From Rhodobacteraceae bacterium LNNU 3342 (lineage in GTDB: Bacteria; Pseudomonadota; Alphaproteobacteria; Rhodobacterales; Rhodobacteraceae), in NCBI GenBank assembly GCA_008711135.1, contig VUAW01000002.1:1-64000 (forward strand): a stretch of DNA of 64,000 nt, in the 5' to 3' direction. This document shows, piece by piece, positions 34,527 through 43,826 of the stretch (the first letter of the stretch is position 1; each line of letters starts with the position of its first letter). Made by a program: the position numbers and the translations under genes. Below the pieces are notes generated by a model that was given only the letters and a program-made list of their open reading frames with translations, did no database searches and was not told the DNA's origin.

Positions 34527-35189
34527 ATGCCGCAACGCCTGCTTCATGCGCTGGTCGCCACAGCCGTTCTGGGCCCGGCGCCCGCGGCCTTGTCGCAAGA
34601 GGCGGATGCCATTCCTGTCACGCAGGACACGACATACCTCCGCCTTGCGCCGGCAGCGGATTACTGGACCTATTCCCATTTTGTGGCGCCCCAGCCAGAG
34701 GCCACCGCCGCCGCCCTGACCGCCGTGGTCAACGGACTACGGGCCGTCGCGGGCGCCGGTCCGGTGACGCAGGAAGCGCTGATTGCCGCCATCGGGGGCG
34801 AAGCCGCGGCAGAAGGGCTGCCCGAACTTCTGACCCGAACGGCTGCCGCGCTGGATGCGGGCGGGCTGCGGGGGCTGCAGGCCGCAGCCTTCCGCCCCGT
34901 CGCGGATGACGAGGCGACGCATGACGCCCTGCGCAATCTGCTTGAGACGAACGAGACCGCGGCGAGCGACGTGATCCTGGTGCAGTTCGACCAGGGCGCC
35001 GTCACCGGCGGACCCCGCCGAATGCATGTGGCGCTGGTGGGCGCCTATGACCTGATCAGCGACCGGGTCCTGATCCTGGAGGTCGATGAGGCGCGCCCGG
35101 TCCCCTATTGGACAAGCAGCACGCGGCTGCTTCAGGCGATGCTGGGCCCCGTTTCCGGGGGCCTGATCCACATTCACCCGGAAGGCTGA
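34527..35189 (+). CDS. Phytochelatin synthase-like secreted protein without cysteine
   Basis: A protein of 220 residues with a signal peptide ending at ALSQ (about residue 24). The C-terminal half matches the phytochelatin synthase (papain-like) core: MHVALVGAYDLISDRVLILEV followed by PVPYW. The histidine is kept (His167). The catalytic Cys position aligns with Thr60 (QPEAT) and the Asp position with Glu185, and the whole protein has no cysteine. It cannot therefore be a normal thiol transpeptidase. It is followed three bases later by chrA, and the pair is probably an operon. AAAGGA precedes the ATG. Confidence 0.8.
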   Translation: MPQRLLHALVATAVLGPAPAALSQEADAIPVTQDTTYLRLAPAADYWTYSHFVAPQPEATAAALTAVVNGLRAVAGAGPVTQEALIAAIGGEAAAEGLPELLTRTAAALDAGGLRGLQAAAFRPVADDEATHDALRNLLETNETAASDVILVQFDQGAVTGGPRRMHVALVGAYDLISDRVLILEVDEARPVPYWTSSTRLLQAMLGPVSGGLIHIHPEG

Positions 35190-35192
35190 CCC

Positions 35193-36437
35193 ATGTCGCA
35201 CCCCTCCTTTGCCGAGGCAACACGCGTATTCGCGCGCATCGGTATCTTGTCCTTCGGCGGCCCGGCCGCGCAGATCGCCCTGATGCACCGCGAACTGGTC
35301 GAAGAGCGCCCGTGGCTGAGCGAGCGGGACTACCTCAACGCACTGTCGTTCTGCATGCTGCTGCCGGGACCAGAGGCGATGCAGCTGGCCACCTACATGG
35401 GCTGGAAGCTGCACGGCCTCCGTGGCGGCCTTATGGCAGGGCTGTTGTTCGTCCTGCCGGGGGCAGCGGTGGTGCTGGGACTGGCCATCGCCTATGGCGC
35501 CCTTGGGGACGTTCCACTGATGCAGGCGTTGTTCCTGGGCATCAAGGCGGCGGTGGTGATCATCGTGATCGAGGCGCTGCTCAAGGTATCCCGCCGCGCG
35601 CTGAAGAGGCGGACGCACTGGGTGATCGCCGCGCTGGCCTTCTTCGGGATCTTTGCGCTGCAACTGCCATTTCCGCTGATCATCGCGGCGGCCGGGCTGT
35701 GGGGCCTGCTGGTCAGCAAGGGCGATCCGGGTACGCCGCCGCCACGGGAACCAGCCCGTACGATATCCACGGTGCTGACCTGGCTTGCAATTTGGCTGCT
35801 GCCGCTGGCGGCACTCTGGCTGATCGAGGGCGGGATACTGGCGCAGATCGGCTGGTTCTTCGCAAAGCTCGCGATGGTGACCTTTGGCGGTGCCTATGCG
35901 GTGCTGGCCTACATGACCCAGGCGGTAGTGCTGGAACACGGCTGGCTTTCCACCGCAGAGATGATGGACGGGCTGGGCCTTGCCGAAACCACCCCCGGGC
36001 CGCTGATCCTGGTGACGGAGTTCGTGGGTTACCTTGCTGCCCTGCGTGAAGGCGGCGTGGCGCTGGGGATTGCCGGGGCAATCGTGACACTGTGGATGAC
36101 CTTTGCCCCCTGCTTCCTGTGGATATTTGCCGGGGCGCCTTACCTCGACTGGATTGCCACCCGCCCACGGCTGACCGGGGCCCTGTCGGCGATCACTGCG
36201 GCTGTGGTCGGGGTGATCCTGAACCTCTCTCTCTGGTTCGCGGCACATGTGTTTTTCGCTGAGGTGGGCATCGCCAGCCTTGGCCCGTTGACGCTGATCT
36301 CGCCTGTTCTGGGCAGCCTCGACCTGCGGGCGGTGGGGCTGGCGCTGCTGGCCGGATGGCTGATCCTGCGGCGGCACTGGTCTCTGCCAGCGGTTCTTGC
36401 CGTGGTGGCGGTGCTGGGACTGGCAATTGGCCGCTGA
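35193..36437 (+). CDS. chrA: Chromate transporter, two-domain CHR family
   Basis: An inner-membrane protein of 414 residues with two homologous halves. The first half has FGGPAAQIALMHRE and LPGPEAMQLATYMGW. The second repeats the pattern as FGGAYAVLAYM and ETTPGPLILVTEFVGY. This length fits the long-chain ChrA family, proton-coupled chromate efflux pumps or, in some cases, sulfate/other oxyanion transporters. It lies three bases after the phytochelatin synthase-like gene. No chrB regulator is seen nearby. Confidence 0.93.
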   Translation: MSHPSFAEATRVFARIGILSFGGPAAQIALMHRELVEERPWLSERDYLNALSFCMLLPGPEAMQLATYMGWKLHGLRGGLMAGLLFVLPGAAVVLGLAIAYGALGDVPLMQALFLGIKAAVVIIVIEALLKVSRRALKRRTHWVIAALAFFGIFALQLPFPLIIAAAGLWGLLVSKGDPGTPPPREPARTISTVLTWLAIWLLPLAALWLIEGGILAQIGWFFAKLAMVTFGGAYAVLAYMTQAVVLEHGWLSTAEMMDGLGLAETTPGPLILVTEFVGYLAALREGGVALGIAGAIVTLWMTFAPCFLWIFAGAPYLDWIATRPRLTGALSAITAAVVGVILNLSLWFAAHVFFAEVGIASLGPLTLISPVLGSLDLRAVGLALLAGWLILRRHWSLPAVLAVVAVLGLAIGR

Positions 36438-36518
36438 CCCCTAGGGCAGTTTTTGCCGCCCGCCCCTTCCTTTCGGAGGCGAATCCCCTATGCTGGCAGC
36501 AACTACAAGGGGGTTGGG

Positions 36519-36980
36519 ATGGCGCGTTCAATCGATTACGGAAACCTGATGCACCAGGCGATGCGCCGGCTGATCCAGCAGGTGCTTGACCAAGTATCGA
36601 CACAGGGGCTTCCGGGCGCGCACCACTTCTTCATCACCTTTGACACGAACCATCCCGAAGTGGCGCTGGCGGACTGGCTGCATGACCGTTACCCCGGCGA
36701 AATGACCATCGTGATTCAGCACTGGTTCGACAACCTTCAGGTCGATGACGAAGGATTCGCCGTCACGCTGAATTTCGGTGACCAGCCAGAACCAATGTAC
36801 ATCCCCTTCGACTCCATCCGCACCTTCGTGGATCCCTCGGTCGAATTTGGCCTGCGGTTCGAGTCCCATGAATCCGAGGACGAGGATGAGGACGACGCCG
36901 AGTTCGAGGATACGCCTGACGACGACCCCACCCCGCCGGCTGGTGAGGTCGTGCGGCTGGACAGCTTCCGCAAGCCCTGA
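36519..36980 (+). CDS. sspB: SspB, ClpXP adaptor for ssrA-tagged proteins
   Basis: A protein of 153 residues of the alphaproteobacterial SspB type. The substrate-binding core shows GAHHFFITFDTNHPEV, YPGEMTIVIQHWFDNL and PFDSIRTFVDPSVEFGL. An acidic flexible linker then leads to a C-terminal ClpX-docking tail (EVVRLDSFRKP). The start is ATG 36519 after AAGGGGG. It delivers tmRNA-tagged proteins to ClpXP. The tmRNA gene itself lies only 2 kb upstream on the same strand. Confidence 0.92.
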   Translation: MARSIDYGNLMHQAMRRLIQQVLDQVSTQGLPGAHHFFITFDTNHPEVALADWLHDRYPGEMTIVIQHWFDNLQVDDEGFAVTLNFGDQPEPMYIPFDSIRTFVDPSVEFGLRFESHESEDEDEDDAEFEDTPDDDPTPPAGEVVRLDSFRKP

Positions 36981-37065
36981 GCGGCGTCGTATACCGCCGC
37001 ATGCAGATTGCTTTCGCGCGGCACTAGCCCTATGACATCTGCGATTGTCATCAGGAGGCTTGCCC

Positions 37066-38460
37066 ATGACTGCAACCCGCACCGAAACCGACAGCTTTGG
37101 CCCGCTTGAGGTTCCCGCCGACAAGTACTGGGGCGCGCAGACCCAGCGTTCCATCATCAACTTTCCCATCGGCTGGGAAAAGCAGCCCGTGGCCATTGTC
37201 CGGGCGCTTGGCGTGGTGAAAAAGGCCTGCGCGCAGGCCAATGTGAAGCTGGGTGCGCTGGATGCCAAGCTGGGCGAGGCAATCGCCGCGGCGGCGCAAG
37301 AGGTCATCGACGGCAAGTTCGACGACAACTTCCCGCTGGTGGTCTGGCAGACGGGTTCGGGCACGCAGTCCAACATGAACGCGAACGAGGTGATCTCGAA
37401 CCGCGCGATCGAGATGCTGGGCGGCGAGAAAGGCTCGAAAAAGCCCGTTCACCCGAACGACCATGTGAACATGGGCCAGTCGTCCAACGACACCTTCCCC
37501 ACCGCGATGCATGTAGCAACCGCGATGATGGCCCGCGACGTGCTGATCCCCGGGCTGGAAAAGCTGCACGCGGCGCTGGTGGCCAAGTCCGAGGCGTTCA
37601 AGGACATCATCAAGATCGGTCGGACCCATACGCAGGACGCGACGCCCCTGACGCTGGGCCAGGAATTCGGCGGCTATGCGCACCAGGTCGCCATGGGCAT
37701 CCGCCGGGTGAAGGCCGCGCTGCCCGCGATCTATGAACTCGCGCAGGGCGGCACCGCGGTGGGCACCGGGCTCAACACCAAAAAGGGCTGGGACGAGATG
37801 GTCGCGGCCAACATGGCAGAAATCACCGGCCTGCCCTTCGTCACCGCGCCGAACAAGTTCGAGGCGCTGGCCGCCCATGACGCGATGGTGGAAATGTCGG
37901 GCGCGGTGAAGGTCGTGGCCGCCTCGCTCTTCAAGATCGCGAACGACCTGCGCTTCCTCGGTTCGGGTCCCCGTTCGGGTCTAGGCGAACTGATCCTGCC
38001 CGAGAACGAGCCGGGTTCGTCGATCATGCCGGGCAAGGTGAACCCGACCCAGGCCGAGGCGCTTACCATGGTCTGCGCCCATGTCATGGGCAATGACGCG
38101 GCCGTGGGCTTCGCCGGGTCGCAAGGCCACTTCGAGCTTAACGTTTTCAAGCCGATGATCAGCTACAACGTGCTGCAATCCATGCAGCTTCTGGGCGACA
38201 GCGCCTCTGCCTTCACCGACAACATGGTCGTGGGGATCGAGGCCAACACCCAGCGCATCGAAAAGCTGATGAAGGAAAGCCTGATGCTGGTCACGGCGCT
38301 GGCCCCCACCATCGGCTATGACAACGCGACCAAGGTTGCCAAGACCGCCCACAAGAACGGCACGACCCTGAAGGAAGAGGCCATCGCGCTGGGCTTCGTG
38401 GACGAGGAAACCTTTGACCGCGTCGTGCGTCCTGAAGACATGATCGGACCCAAGGACTGA
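37066..38460 (+). CDS. fumC: Class II fumarate hydratase
   Basis: An oxygen-stable, iron-free fumarase of 464 residues that converts fumarate to malate in the TCA cycle. The signature loop [13 protein letters not shown] holds the catalytic serine pair Ser318-Ser319. [13 protein letters not shown] and the active-site histidine in [12 protein letters not shown] are present. AGGAGG precedes the ATG at 37066. A DUF4169 gene and a ribbon-helix-helix gene follow immediately, a conserved trio in Rhodobacterales. Confidence 0.97.
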   Translation: MTATRTETDSFGPLEVPADKYWGAQTQRSIINFPIGWEKQPVAIVRALGVVKKACAQANVKLGALDAKLGEAIAAAAQEVIDGKFDDNFPLVVWQTGSGTQSNMNANEVISNRAIEMLGGEKGSKKPVHPNDHVNMGQSSNDTFPTAMHVATAMMARDVLIPGLEKLHAALVAKSEAFKDIIKIGRTHTQDATPLTLGQEFGGYAHQVAMGIRRVKAALPAIYELAQGGTAVGTGLNTKKGWDEMVAANMAEITGLPFVTAPNKFEALAAHDAMVEMSGAVKVVAASLFKIANDLRFLGSGPRSGLGELILPENEPGSSIMPGKVNPTQAEALTMVCAHVMGNDAAVGFAGSQGHFELNVFKPMISYNVLQSMQLLGDSASAFTDNMVVGIEANTQRIEKLMKESLMLVTALAPTIGYDNATKVAKTAHKNGTTLKEEAIALGFVDEETFDRVVRPEDMIGPKD

Positions 38461-38461
38461 G

Positions 38462-38641
38462 ATGGCCAAGCTCGTCAACCTTCGCCAGGCCCGCAAGGAC
38501 CGCGCCCGCAGTGAAAAGCGGGCCAAGGGGGACGAGAATGCCGCCAAGTTCGGCCGCACCAAGGCCGAACGTGACCTGGAAGCGGCGCGGGCCGACAAAG
38601 CCCGCGCCCATCTGGACGCCCACAAGCGCGATCCGGAATGA
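38462..38641 (+). CDS. DUF4169 family small protein
   Basis: A very small, highly charged protein of 59 residues that starts one base after the fumC stop. It reads MAKLVNLRQARKDRARSEKR at its N-terminus and continues as a single Lys/Arg/Glu-rich helix (KFGRTKAERDLEAARADKAR). This matches DUF4169, found directly after fumC in Rhodobacterales. The function is unknown. A long basic helix suggests nucleic-acid or ribosome contact. It is too short for many gene finders. Confidence 0.85.
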   Translation: MAKLVNLRQARKDRARSEKRAKGDENAAKFGRTKAERDLEAARADKARAHLDAHKRDPE

Positions 38642-38651
38642 GCGGCCCGGA

Positions 38652-38909
38652 ATGAGTGGACGGCCGGAAAAGCACTCGCTCACCCTGCGTGGCCACCGGA
38701 CAAGCGTTTCCCTGGAAGCTGAATTCTGGCGCGCCTTTCGCGCCATCGCCGCCGAACGCGACCTGCCGATCAACGCGCTTGCTGCGGAAATCGACGCGGC
38801 GCGTGACCCGGAGGTGGGGCTTGCCTCAGCAATCCGGGTGCATGTGCTGCGCCACTACCAGTCGCGCCTACAGCAGCCGATGGATGGGCAGGTGCCCGAT
38901 CACCCATGA
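38652..38909 (+). CDS. Ribbon-helix-helix domain protein
   Basis: A protein of 85 residues. The RHH core starts HSLTLRGHRTSVSLEAEFW, continues with a helix (AFRAIAAERDLPINALAAEI) and ends in a second helix with AIRVHVLRHYQ, as in the RHH_4 family of small DNA-binding proteins. The start is ATG 38652. Its last 42 bases overlap the convergent phospholipase D gene. It probably acts as a dimeric regulator, possibly of this operon. The target is unknown. Confidence 0.85.
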   Translation: MSGRPEKHSLTLRGHRTSVSLEAEFWRAFRAIAAERDLPINALAAEIDAARDPEVGLASAIRVHVLRHYQSRLQQPMDGQVPDHP

Positions 38910-40379
38910 CAGCGCCCGCCGCATGGCATTGGCAAAGGGTTCGTGCCCCATTTCCGTCCCATCACCCAGCCGCCAGCGCAACCAGCGCCCCTGCAGGTAG
39001 AGCGAAAATGCCACCTCGGGTTCAGTGAGCCGCGCGACCTCCGCCTCCAGCTCGGCTATGAGCGGGGGACATTCGAACAGGACGCCCATCTCTGTGTTCA
39101 GGTAGGCTGACCGCAGGTCATAGTTGAAGGACCCTATGAAGCCGCTCTGGCCATCTACGATGAAGGCCTTGCCGTGCAGCATCTCGCCCCGGCGGCCCTG
39201 TTCGTCGGGCGGAGCGAATTCATAGATCCGCACACCCTTGGCCAGCAACGCCCGGCGATAGCGCCGGTAGGCCCCGTGAACGACAAGGTGGTTAGTCGAT
39301 GCCAAGGCGTTGGTCACCACATCCACCTTCACCCCCCGCGCGGCAAGGCGGCGGAGAAAATGCACATCCTCGCGCCCCGGGACAAAGTAGGGCGTCACCA
39401 TCTGCACTCGGTTGCGAGCGGCCTCGAACATCGGGCGCAGCGCCTGCGTGATCCATCGGTTCGGCTCCAGCCCCTGCGCCTTGCAGGGCGGATCGACCAG
39501 CAGGCGGACCTTGTCCGTCCAGTGCAGCCCTTGGGTCAGGCAGTCGGGGCCCGGCAGGCGCCGGAGGTAAGCAGTCGCCCTGCCCCCCTGCGCGACGGCC
39601 CGCAGCCGGGCGCGATGGCGCCTCAGGTCAGGCTCGTATCCCAGCCAGAGCGCGGCGATGGGCACGGCCATGCTGCTGTTCCAGTAATCGTCGAACGAGG
39701 CCTGCACCGGTTCAACCATCCCGCCCACCACCACCAGATCGTAGTCGCGGGAATTGCGGCGGCGCGAGCGCGTGGCGCCAAAATAGGTATCCCCAATGTT
39801 GCGCCCACCGACGATCGCCACGCGCCCATCGGCGATCCAGGCCTTGCAATGCATGCGCCGGTTATAGCGGACCAGCGCCAGAAGCATCTCTGCCCCGCGG
39901 CGGATGGCGTTGCGGCGGTTCAGCACGGGGTTGAAGACCCGCACCTCGACCAGCGGGTGATGGTTCAGCGCAAGGTACCCCCGGTCAAAGCCCTGGGTAT
40001 TCACGTCATCCAGCAGCACCCGCACCCGAACGCCGCGATCAGCCGCCGCCAGCAGTTCGTTCACCAGCAGGCGACCGGTCGTGTCGTCGCGCCAGATGTA
40101 ATAGAGCATGTCGATGCTCCGCCCAGCCATGCGGATCGTTTCCAGCCGCGCGGCAAAAGCGCGGAGGTTGTCCGCTACAAGCGACAGCCCCGTCTGTCCC
40201 GGATGGGCATCGGTCAGCGGCAGCACCAGCCGGTCCAGATCCGTATCCGTACCCAGCGGCAGGGCATAGGATTCAATCCCCCGCGCCTTGCGCGCAAAGC
40301 GACCGAAGGACCAGACAGCAAGTACCGAGGCCAGGACAAAGGCCACGGCAAACAGGATGACCCAGGTGATCCAGTGCAT
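38868..40379 (-). CDS. Phospholipase D superfamily protein (cardiolipin synthase-like)
   Basis: A protein of 503 residues with an N-terminal membrane anchor (about 5-22) and two PLD motifs: HCKAWIADGRVAIVGGRN and LHGKAFIVDGQSGFIGSFN, both with the HxK...D pattern and downstream G/N. This fits the ClsC/YmdC-like phospholipid transphosphatidylases or phosphodiesterases. The ATG at 40379 shares a base with the stop of the endonuclease-family gene (TGATG), so both are translated together. The precise substrate is unproven. Confidence 0.9.
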   Translation of the reverse strand: MHWITWVILFAVAFVLASVLAVWSFGRFARKARGIESYALPLGTDTDLDRLVLPLTDAHPGQTGLSLVADNLRAFAARLETIRMAGRSIDMLYYIWRDDTTGRLLVNELLAAADRGVRVRVLLDDVNTQGFDRGYLALNHHPLVEVRVFNPVLNRRNAIRRGAEMLLALVRYNRRMHCKAWIADGRVAIVGGRNIGDTYFGATRSRRRNSRDYDLVVVGGMVEPVQASFDDYWNSSMAVPIAALWLGYEPDLRRHRARLRAVAQGGRATAYLRRLPGPDCLTQGLHWTDKVRLLVDPPCKAQGLEPNRWITQALRPMFEAARNRVQMVTPYFVPGREDVHFLRRLAARGVKVDVVTNALASTNHLVVHGAYRRYRRALLAKGVRIYEFAPPDEQGRRGEMLHGKAFIVDGQSGFIGSFNYDLRSAYLNTEMGVLFECPPLIAELEAEVARLTEPEVAFSLYLQGRWLRWRLGDGTEMGHEPFANAMRRALSWVIGHLPIHRLL

Positions 40380-41128
40380 CAACTGCGCAGTCGCAGGCGT
40401 GCCTTGACCGGCAGATGGTCCGAGGCGATGCGCGCAAGCGGGCTGTCATGCGGGGCAAGATCCACGATCTCCGCCCGCTGGCAGCTGAATATCCGGTCAA
40501 GTGCAAGCACCGGGCGTCGCGCGGGAAAGCTTGCGACCATTGCTCCCTCGGCGCCGTAATGATCACGAAGCGGCGAAAGTGAGCAGCCGGGACCACGCCG
40601 CCATTCGTTCAGATCGCCCAAGAGGATCGTCGGGCGTTCGTCCCCGCCGGCTTGGGCCTGAACCAGCGCGCGCGCCTGTTGCAGCCGCGAGCCACGCAGC
40701 AGCCCCAGATGCGCCGCGATCACCCGCAGCGGCTTGCCGCCGATCCGCAGGTCCACCATGACGGCGCCGCGCGGCTCCAGCCCCGGAAGGTCAATGGGGC
40801 GCACCTCCTCGACCTCGGCATCGCGCAGCAGCACAAGGTTGCCGTGCCAGCCATGGGCACGGTGTCCCTTGCGCAGCGGCAGGGTCACGGGTTCCAGCCC
40901 CGCAAGCTCTTTCAGCGCGTCGAGGTCAAGCACCCCCTGCCGGGCGCCAAAGCGGCGGTCGGCCTCTTGCAGGGCAATAAGGTTGGGGGAAATTTCCGCG
41001 ATGACCCGCGCAATGCGGGACGGGTCGCGCCGCATGTCAAGGCCCACACCCTTGTGGACATTGTACGAGGCTACCAGCAGGTCGCGGTCAAACTGTGCGG
41101 GGTCGAGGTTCGGCGCAGGACTGTTCAT
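40379..41128 (-). CDS. Endonuclease/exonuclease/phosphatase family protein
   Basis: A protein of 249 residues with the EEP fold: ASYNVHKGVG (metal Asn), ALQEADRR (metal Glu), LLGDLNEWRRG (Asp-x-Asn) and a terminal SDHLPVKARL (catalytic His). It is coupled to the cardiolipin synthase-like gene. In other bacteria such pairs (YbhP with ClsB) suggest action on a phospholipid head group. ATG 41128 was chosen. A TTG at 41164 would add 12 residues. Confidence 0.9.
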   Translation of the reverse strand: MNSPAPNLDPAQFDRDLLVASYNVHKGVGLDMRRDPSRIARVIAEISPNLIALQEADRRFGARQGVLDLDALKELAGLEPVTLPLRKGHRAHGWHGNLVLLRDAEVEEVRPIDLPGLEPRGAVMVDLRIGGKPLRVIAAHLGLLRGSRLQQARALVQAQAGGDERPTILLGDLNEWRRGPGCSLSPLRDHYGAEGAMVASFPARRPVLALDRIFSCQRAEIVDLAPHDSPLARIASDHLPVKARLRLRS

Positions 41129-41165
41129 AGCGTGGAAGATGGGCGGGTTCCACGCGGCTGGCAAG

Positions 41166-42974
41166 TCAACCTGCGGCCTTTTCCTCGAGCGTCATCCATT
41201 CTTCCTCGGCCTTGGCCAGTGTTTCCTGCCGCTCGGTCAGCATTTCGGTGGCCTTGCGGAACTTGACCGGCTCGCGCGTATAAAGGTCCGGATCAGAAAG
41301 CAATTTCTGCAGCCGCGCGATTTCCGCTTCCAGCCGCTCGATGATGCCGGGCAGCGCCTCCAGCCGGTGCTTCTCGGTGAAGGACAGCGCGGATTTGACC
41401 GGCTTGGCGGCAGGCTTTTCGGCCTTGGGCGCAGGTTTGGACGTGGCCTGAACGGGTTCGGTTTCCGCCACGCGCTGCGCCTGATAATCACTCCACCCGC
41501 CGGCATAGGCGGTGGCACGGCCGTCACCCTCCATGGCGATCGTCGCCGTGGCCACGCGGTCGATGAAGTCCCGGTCGTGGCTGACCAGCAGCACGGTGCC
41601 GTCATAATCCCCCAAGAGATCCTGCAGCAGGTCAAGCGTTTCGACATCCAGATCGTTAGTCGGTTCGTCCAGCACCAGCAGGTTGGATTCCCGCGCCATG
41701 ATCCGCGCCAGCAGCAACCGCGCCCGTTCACCACCCGACAGTGCCTTGACCGGCGCCCGGGCCTGCCGTTCGTCGAACAGGAACTCCTTCAGGTAACCCA
41801 CCACATGCCGGGGCCGTCCCCGCACCATGACCTGATCGGCCTGCCCAGATACGCCCATCAGCGGATCACCCGTAAGGCTTTCCCACAGCGTCGCCTCGGG
41901 GTCGAGCCGGGCGCGCGTCTGGTCGAACACGGCAATATCGAGGTTGGTGCCCAGCCGGATCTCGCCGCTATCGGGCGGAACCTCGCCCAGCAGCATCCGC
42001 AGCAGGGTTGTCTTGCCCACGCCGTTCGGGCCGACAAAGGCGATCCGGTCGCCGCGCTGTACGCGGAAGGAAAAGTCGCGGAGGATCGGTTTTCCGTCAA
42101 AGGTCTTGGACAGGTTCTTGGCCTCGACCACCAGCTTGCCGGACTGCGGACCGGCCTCCAGCGCCATTTCGGCCACGCCTTGGCGACGAATCTGGCTGGA
42201 GCGTTCCTCGCGCAGGTTGGCAAGCGCCCGCAGGCGGCCCTGGTTGCGCTTGCGCCGGGCGCTGATGCCTTCGACAGCCCAACGCGCCTCGGCCTTGATC
42301 TTGCGGTCGAGCTTGTGGCGTGCCTCATCCTCGGCGGCCCAGACCTCGTCCCGCCAGGACTCGAACGCCTCGAACCCCTTTTCCTGACGACGTGCGATCC
42401 CCCGGTCGATCCAGAGCGTCGCCCGCGTCAGCGCCCGCAGGAACGCCCGGTCGTGCGAGATCAGCACGAACGCCGTACGCGTCTGGGCCAGTTCGGCCTC
42501 AAGCCAGCGGATCGCCTCGATGTCGAGGTGGTTCGTCGGCTCGTCTAGCAGCATCAGCTCCGGCGCCTCTGCCAGCAGCTTGGCAAGTGCGGCACGGCGG
42601 CGTTCGCCACCGGATGCGGTTTCCACGGCGGCATCAGGGTTCAGCTTCAGCCCCTCGGCCACCATCGGCACGCGGTATTCTTCACCCGGTTCCAGCCCGC
42701 TGGCGGCATAGTCGCCAAGGGTGGCAAAGCCTGAAAGGTCGGGGTCCTGTTCCATGTAGCCGACGCGGACCCCCGGCGGGATCACGCGGCTGCCTTGATC
42801 GGCCTCTACCAGCCCCGCCATGATTTTCATGAGCGTCGATTTGCCGGACCCGTTGCGGCCTACAAGGGCGACCCGGTCGCCTTCCTGAACGACAAGGTCG
42901 AGTTCCTTGAAGATCGGCTCTCCGCCGAAGGTGAGGGATATTCCGGAAAGCTGGAGAAGGGGTGCGCGTGCCAT
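41166..42974 (-). CDS. uup: ABC-F ATPase, Uup type
   Basis: A soluble protein of 602 residues with two ATPase domains. Walker A motifs are GRNGSGKST and GPNGVGKTT, the signatures are SGGERRR and LSGGERAR, and both Walker B regions end in DEPTN. The inter-domain linker and the C-terminal coiled coil (about 530-600, VKFRKATEMLTERQETLAKAEEE) are typical of Uup. Uup acts on ribosomes and influences DNA stability and ribosome assembly. ABC-F paralogues are hard to tell apart, but the C-terminal domain supports Uup. It stands alone, upstream of the EEP/PLD pair. Confidence 0.9.
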   Translation of the reverse strand: MARAPLLQLSGISLTFGGEPIFKELDLVVQEGDRVALVGRNGSGKSTLMKIMAGLVEADQGSRVIPPGVRVGYMEQDPDLSGFATLGDYAASGLEPGEEYRVPMVAEGLKLNPDAAVETASGGERRRAALAKLLAEAPELMLLDEPTNHLDIEAIRWLEAELAQTRTAFVLISHDRAFLRALTRATLWIDRGIARRQEKGFEAFESWRDEVWAAEDEARHKLDRKIKAEARWAVEGISARRKRNQGRLRALANLREERSSQIRRQGVAEMALEAGPQSGKLVVEAKNLSKTFDGKPILRDFSFRVQRGDRIAFVGPNGVGKTTLLRMLLGEVPPDSGEIRLGTNLDIAVFDQTRARLDPEATLWESLTGDPLMGVSGQADQVMVRGRPRHVVGYLKEFLFDERQARAPVKALSGGERARLLLARIMARESNLLVLDEPTNDLDVETLDLLQDLLGDYDGTVLLVSHDRDFIDRVATATIAMEGDGRATAYAGGWSDYQAQRVAETEPVQATSKPAPKAEKPAAKPVKSALSFTEKHRLEALPGIIERLEAEIARLQKLLSDPDLYTREPVKFRKATEMLTERQETLAKAEEEWMTLEEKAAG

Positions 42975-43015
42975 GGCTGTCAGCTATCCATGCAACGCGT
43001 GGGCGTCAAGGACAC

Positions 43016-43777
43016 TCAGGCGGCATCAGCCCGCAAGAGCCGCGCCCGGTTCGGCGGGATCGACCGGATCTCCAGCCCCGTGAAGACATGGAGCGTGCCC
43101 AAGTCCCGATCCACGACCGCATGGTCGCTCACCCAGCCGCCCATGACGAGATAGGTCCGCAGCAGGGGCGGCATGCCCAGCATAGCCTGCCGCGCGTCCG
43201 GCTGGCGCCGCCGCAGCGCGCGGGCAAAGCGGAACACGTCCGGCGCCTTGACCCGTGGCAGCCACTTTTTCGGCCCAAGGTGCCGCTGGGCCAGCAGCGT
43301 CAGCGCCTCCTGGTGACGTTCCGCCTCGGCCCCATCAAAGGAGGAACAGCCGAACAGCATGTCCACCCCCTCCTGGTCCACGATCCGGGTCATAACCGCC
43401 CAGGCGATGCGCAGGATGTCGGGGTCATGCCAGGCAGGATGGATGCAGAACCGCCCCATCTCCACCATCTTGCCATCATAGCTGCCAAGTGCCGACAGTT
43501 CGTAATACTGGGCGGAATAGGATTGCCCGATCTCGGCGCCGCCCTGAAGCTCCAGCAGGCGATAGCAGCAGACAAGCGTGCCGGTGGCCGCTTCCTCGAC
43601 CAGAACATGGCGGCAGCGGCTGTCGAAGGCGTCGGCGTCGCGAGGATCGGGGTCCGGGGCGCGTTCCAGCCCGCGGGCCGAGATGAAGCTCAGGTAGCGC
43701 AAACGCTGCGCCGCCATCACGTCCTCGGGCCCTTCGGCAAGTCTTGCGATGTAACGCCCTTTGCGCAGCGCCAGCAT
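43016..43777 (-). CDS. olsB: Ornithine N-acyltransferase, OlsB-like
   Basis: A GNAT-fold acyltransferase of 253 residues. Family marks are AAQRLRYLSFISARG near the N-terminus, FDSRCRHVLVEE, VEMGRFCIHPAWHDPDIL and MLFGCSSFDGA. OlsB transfers a 3-hydroxyacyl group to ornithine, the first step to phosphorus-free ornithine lipids used under phosphate limitation. The usual partner olsA is not adjacent. It is divergent from msrB over a gap of 110 bases that contains a tandem 10-mer repeat. Confidence 0.88.
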   Translation of the reverse strand: MLALRKGRYIARLAEGPEDVMAAQRLRYLSFISARGLERAPDPDPRDADAFDSRCRHVLVEEAATGTLVCCYRLLELQGGAEIGQSYSAQYYELSALGSYDGKMVEMGRFCIHPAWHDPDILRIAWAVMTRIVDQEGVDMLFGCSSFDGAEAERHQEALTLLAQRHLGPKKWLPRVKAPDVFRFARALRRRQPDARQAMLGMPPLLRTYLVMGGWVSDHAVVDRDLGTLHVFTGLEIRSIPPNRARLLRADAA

Positions 43778-43826
43778 GGCCGGCCCCCTTGACAGCTTGC
43801 GGCGCGGCGGGCGCGCCTTAAAATGC

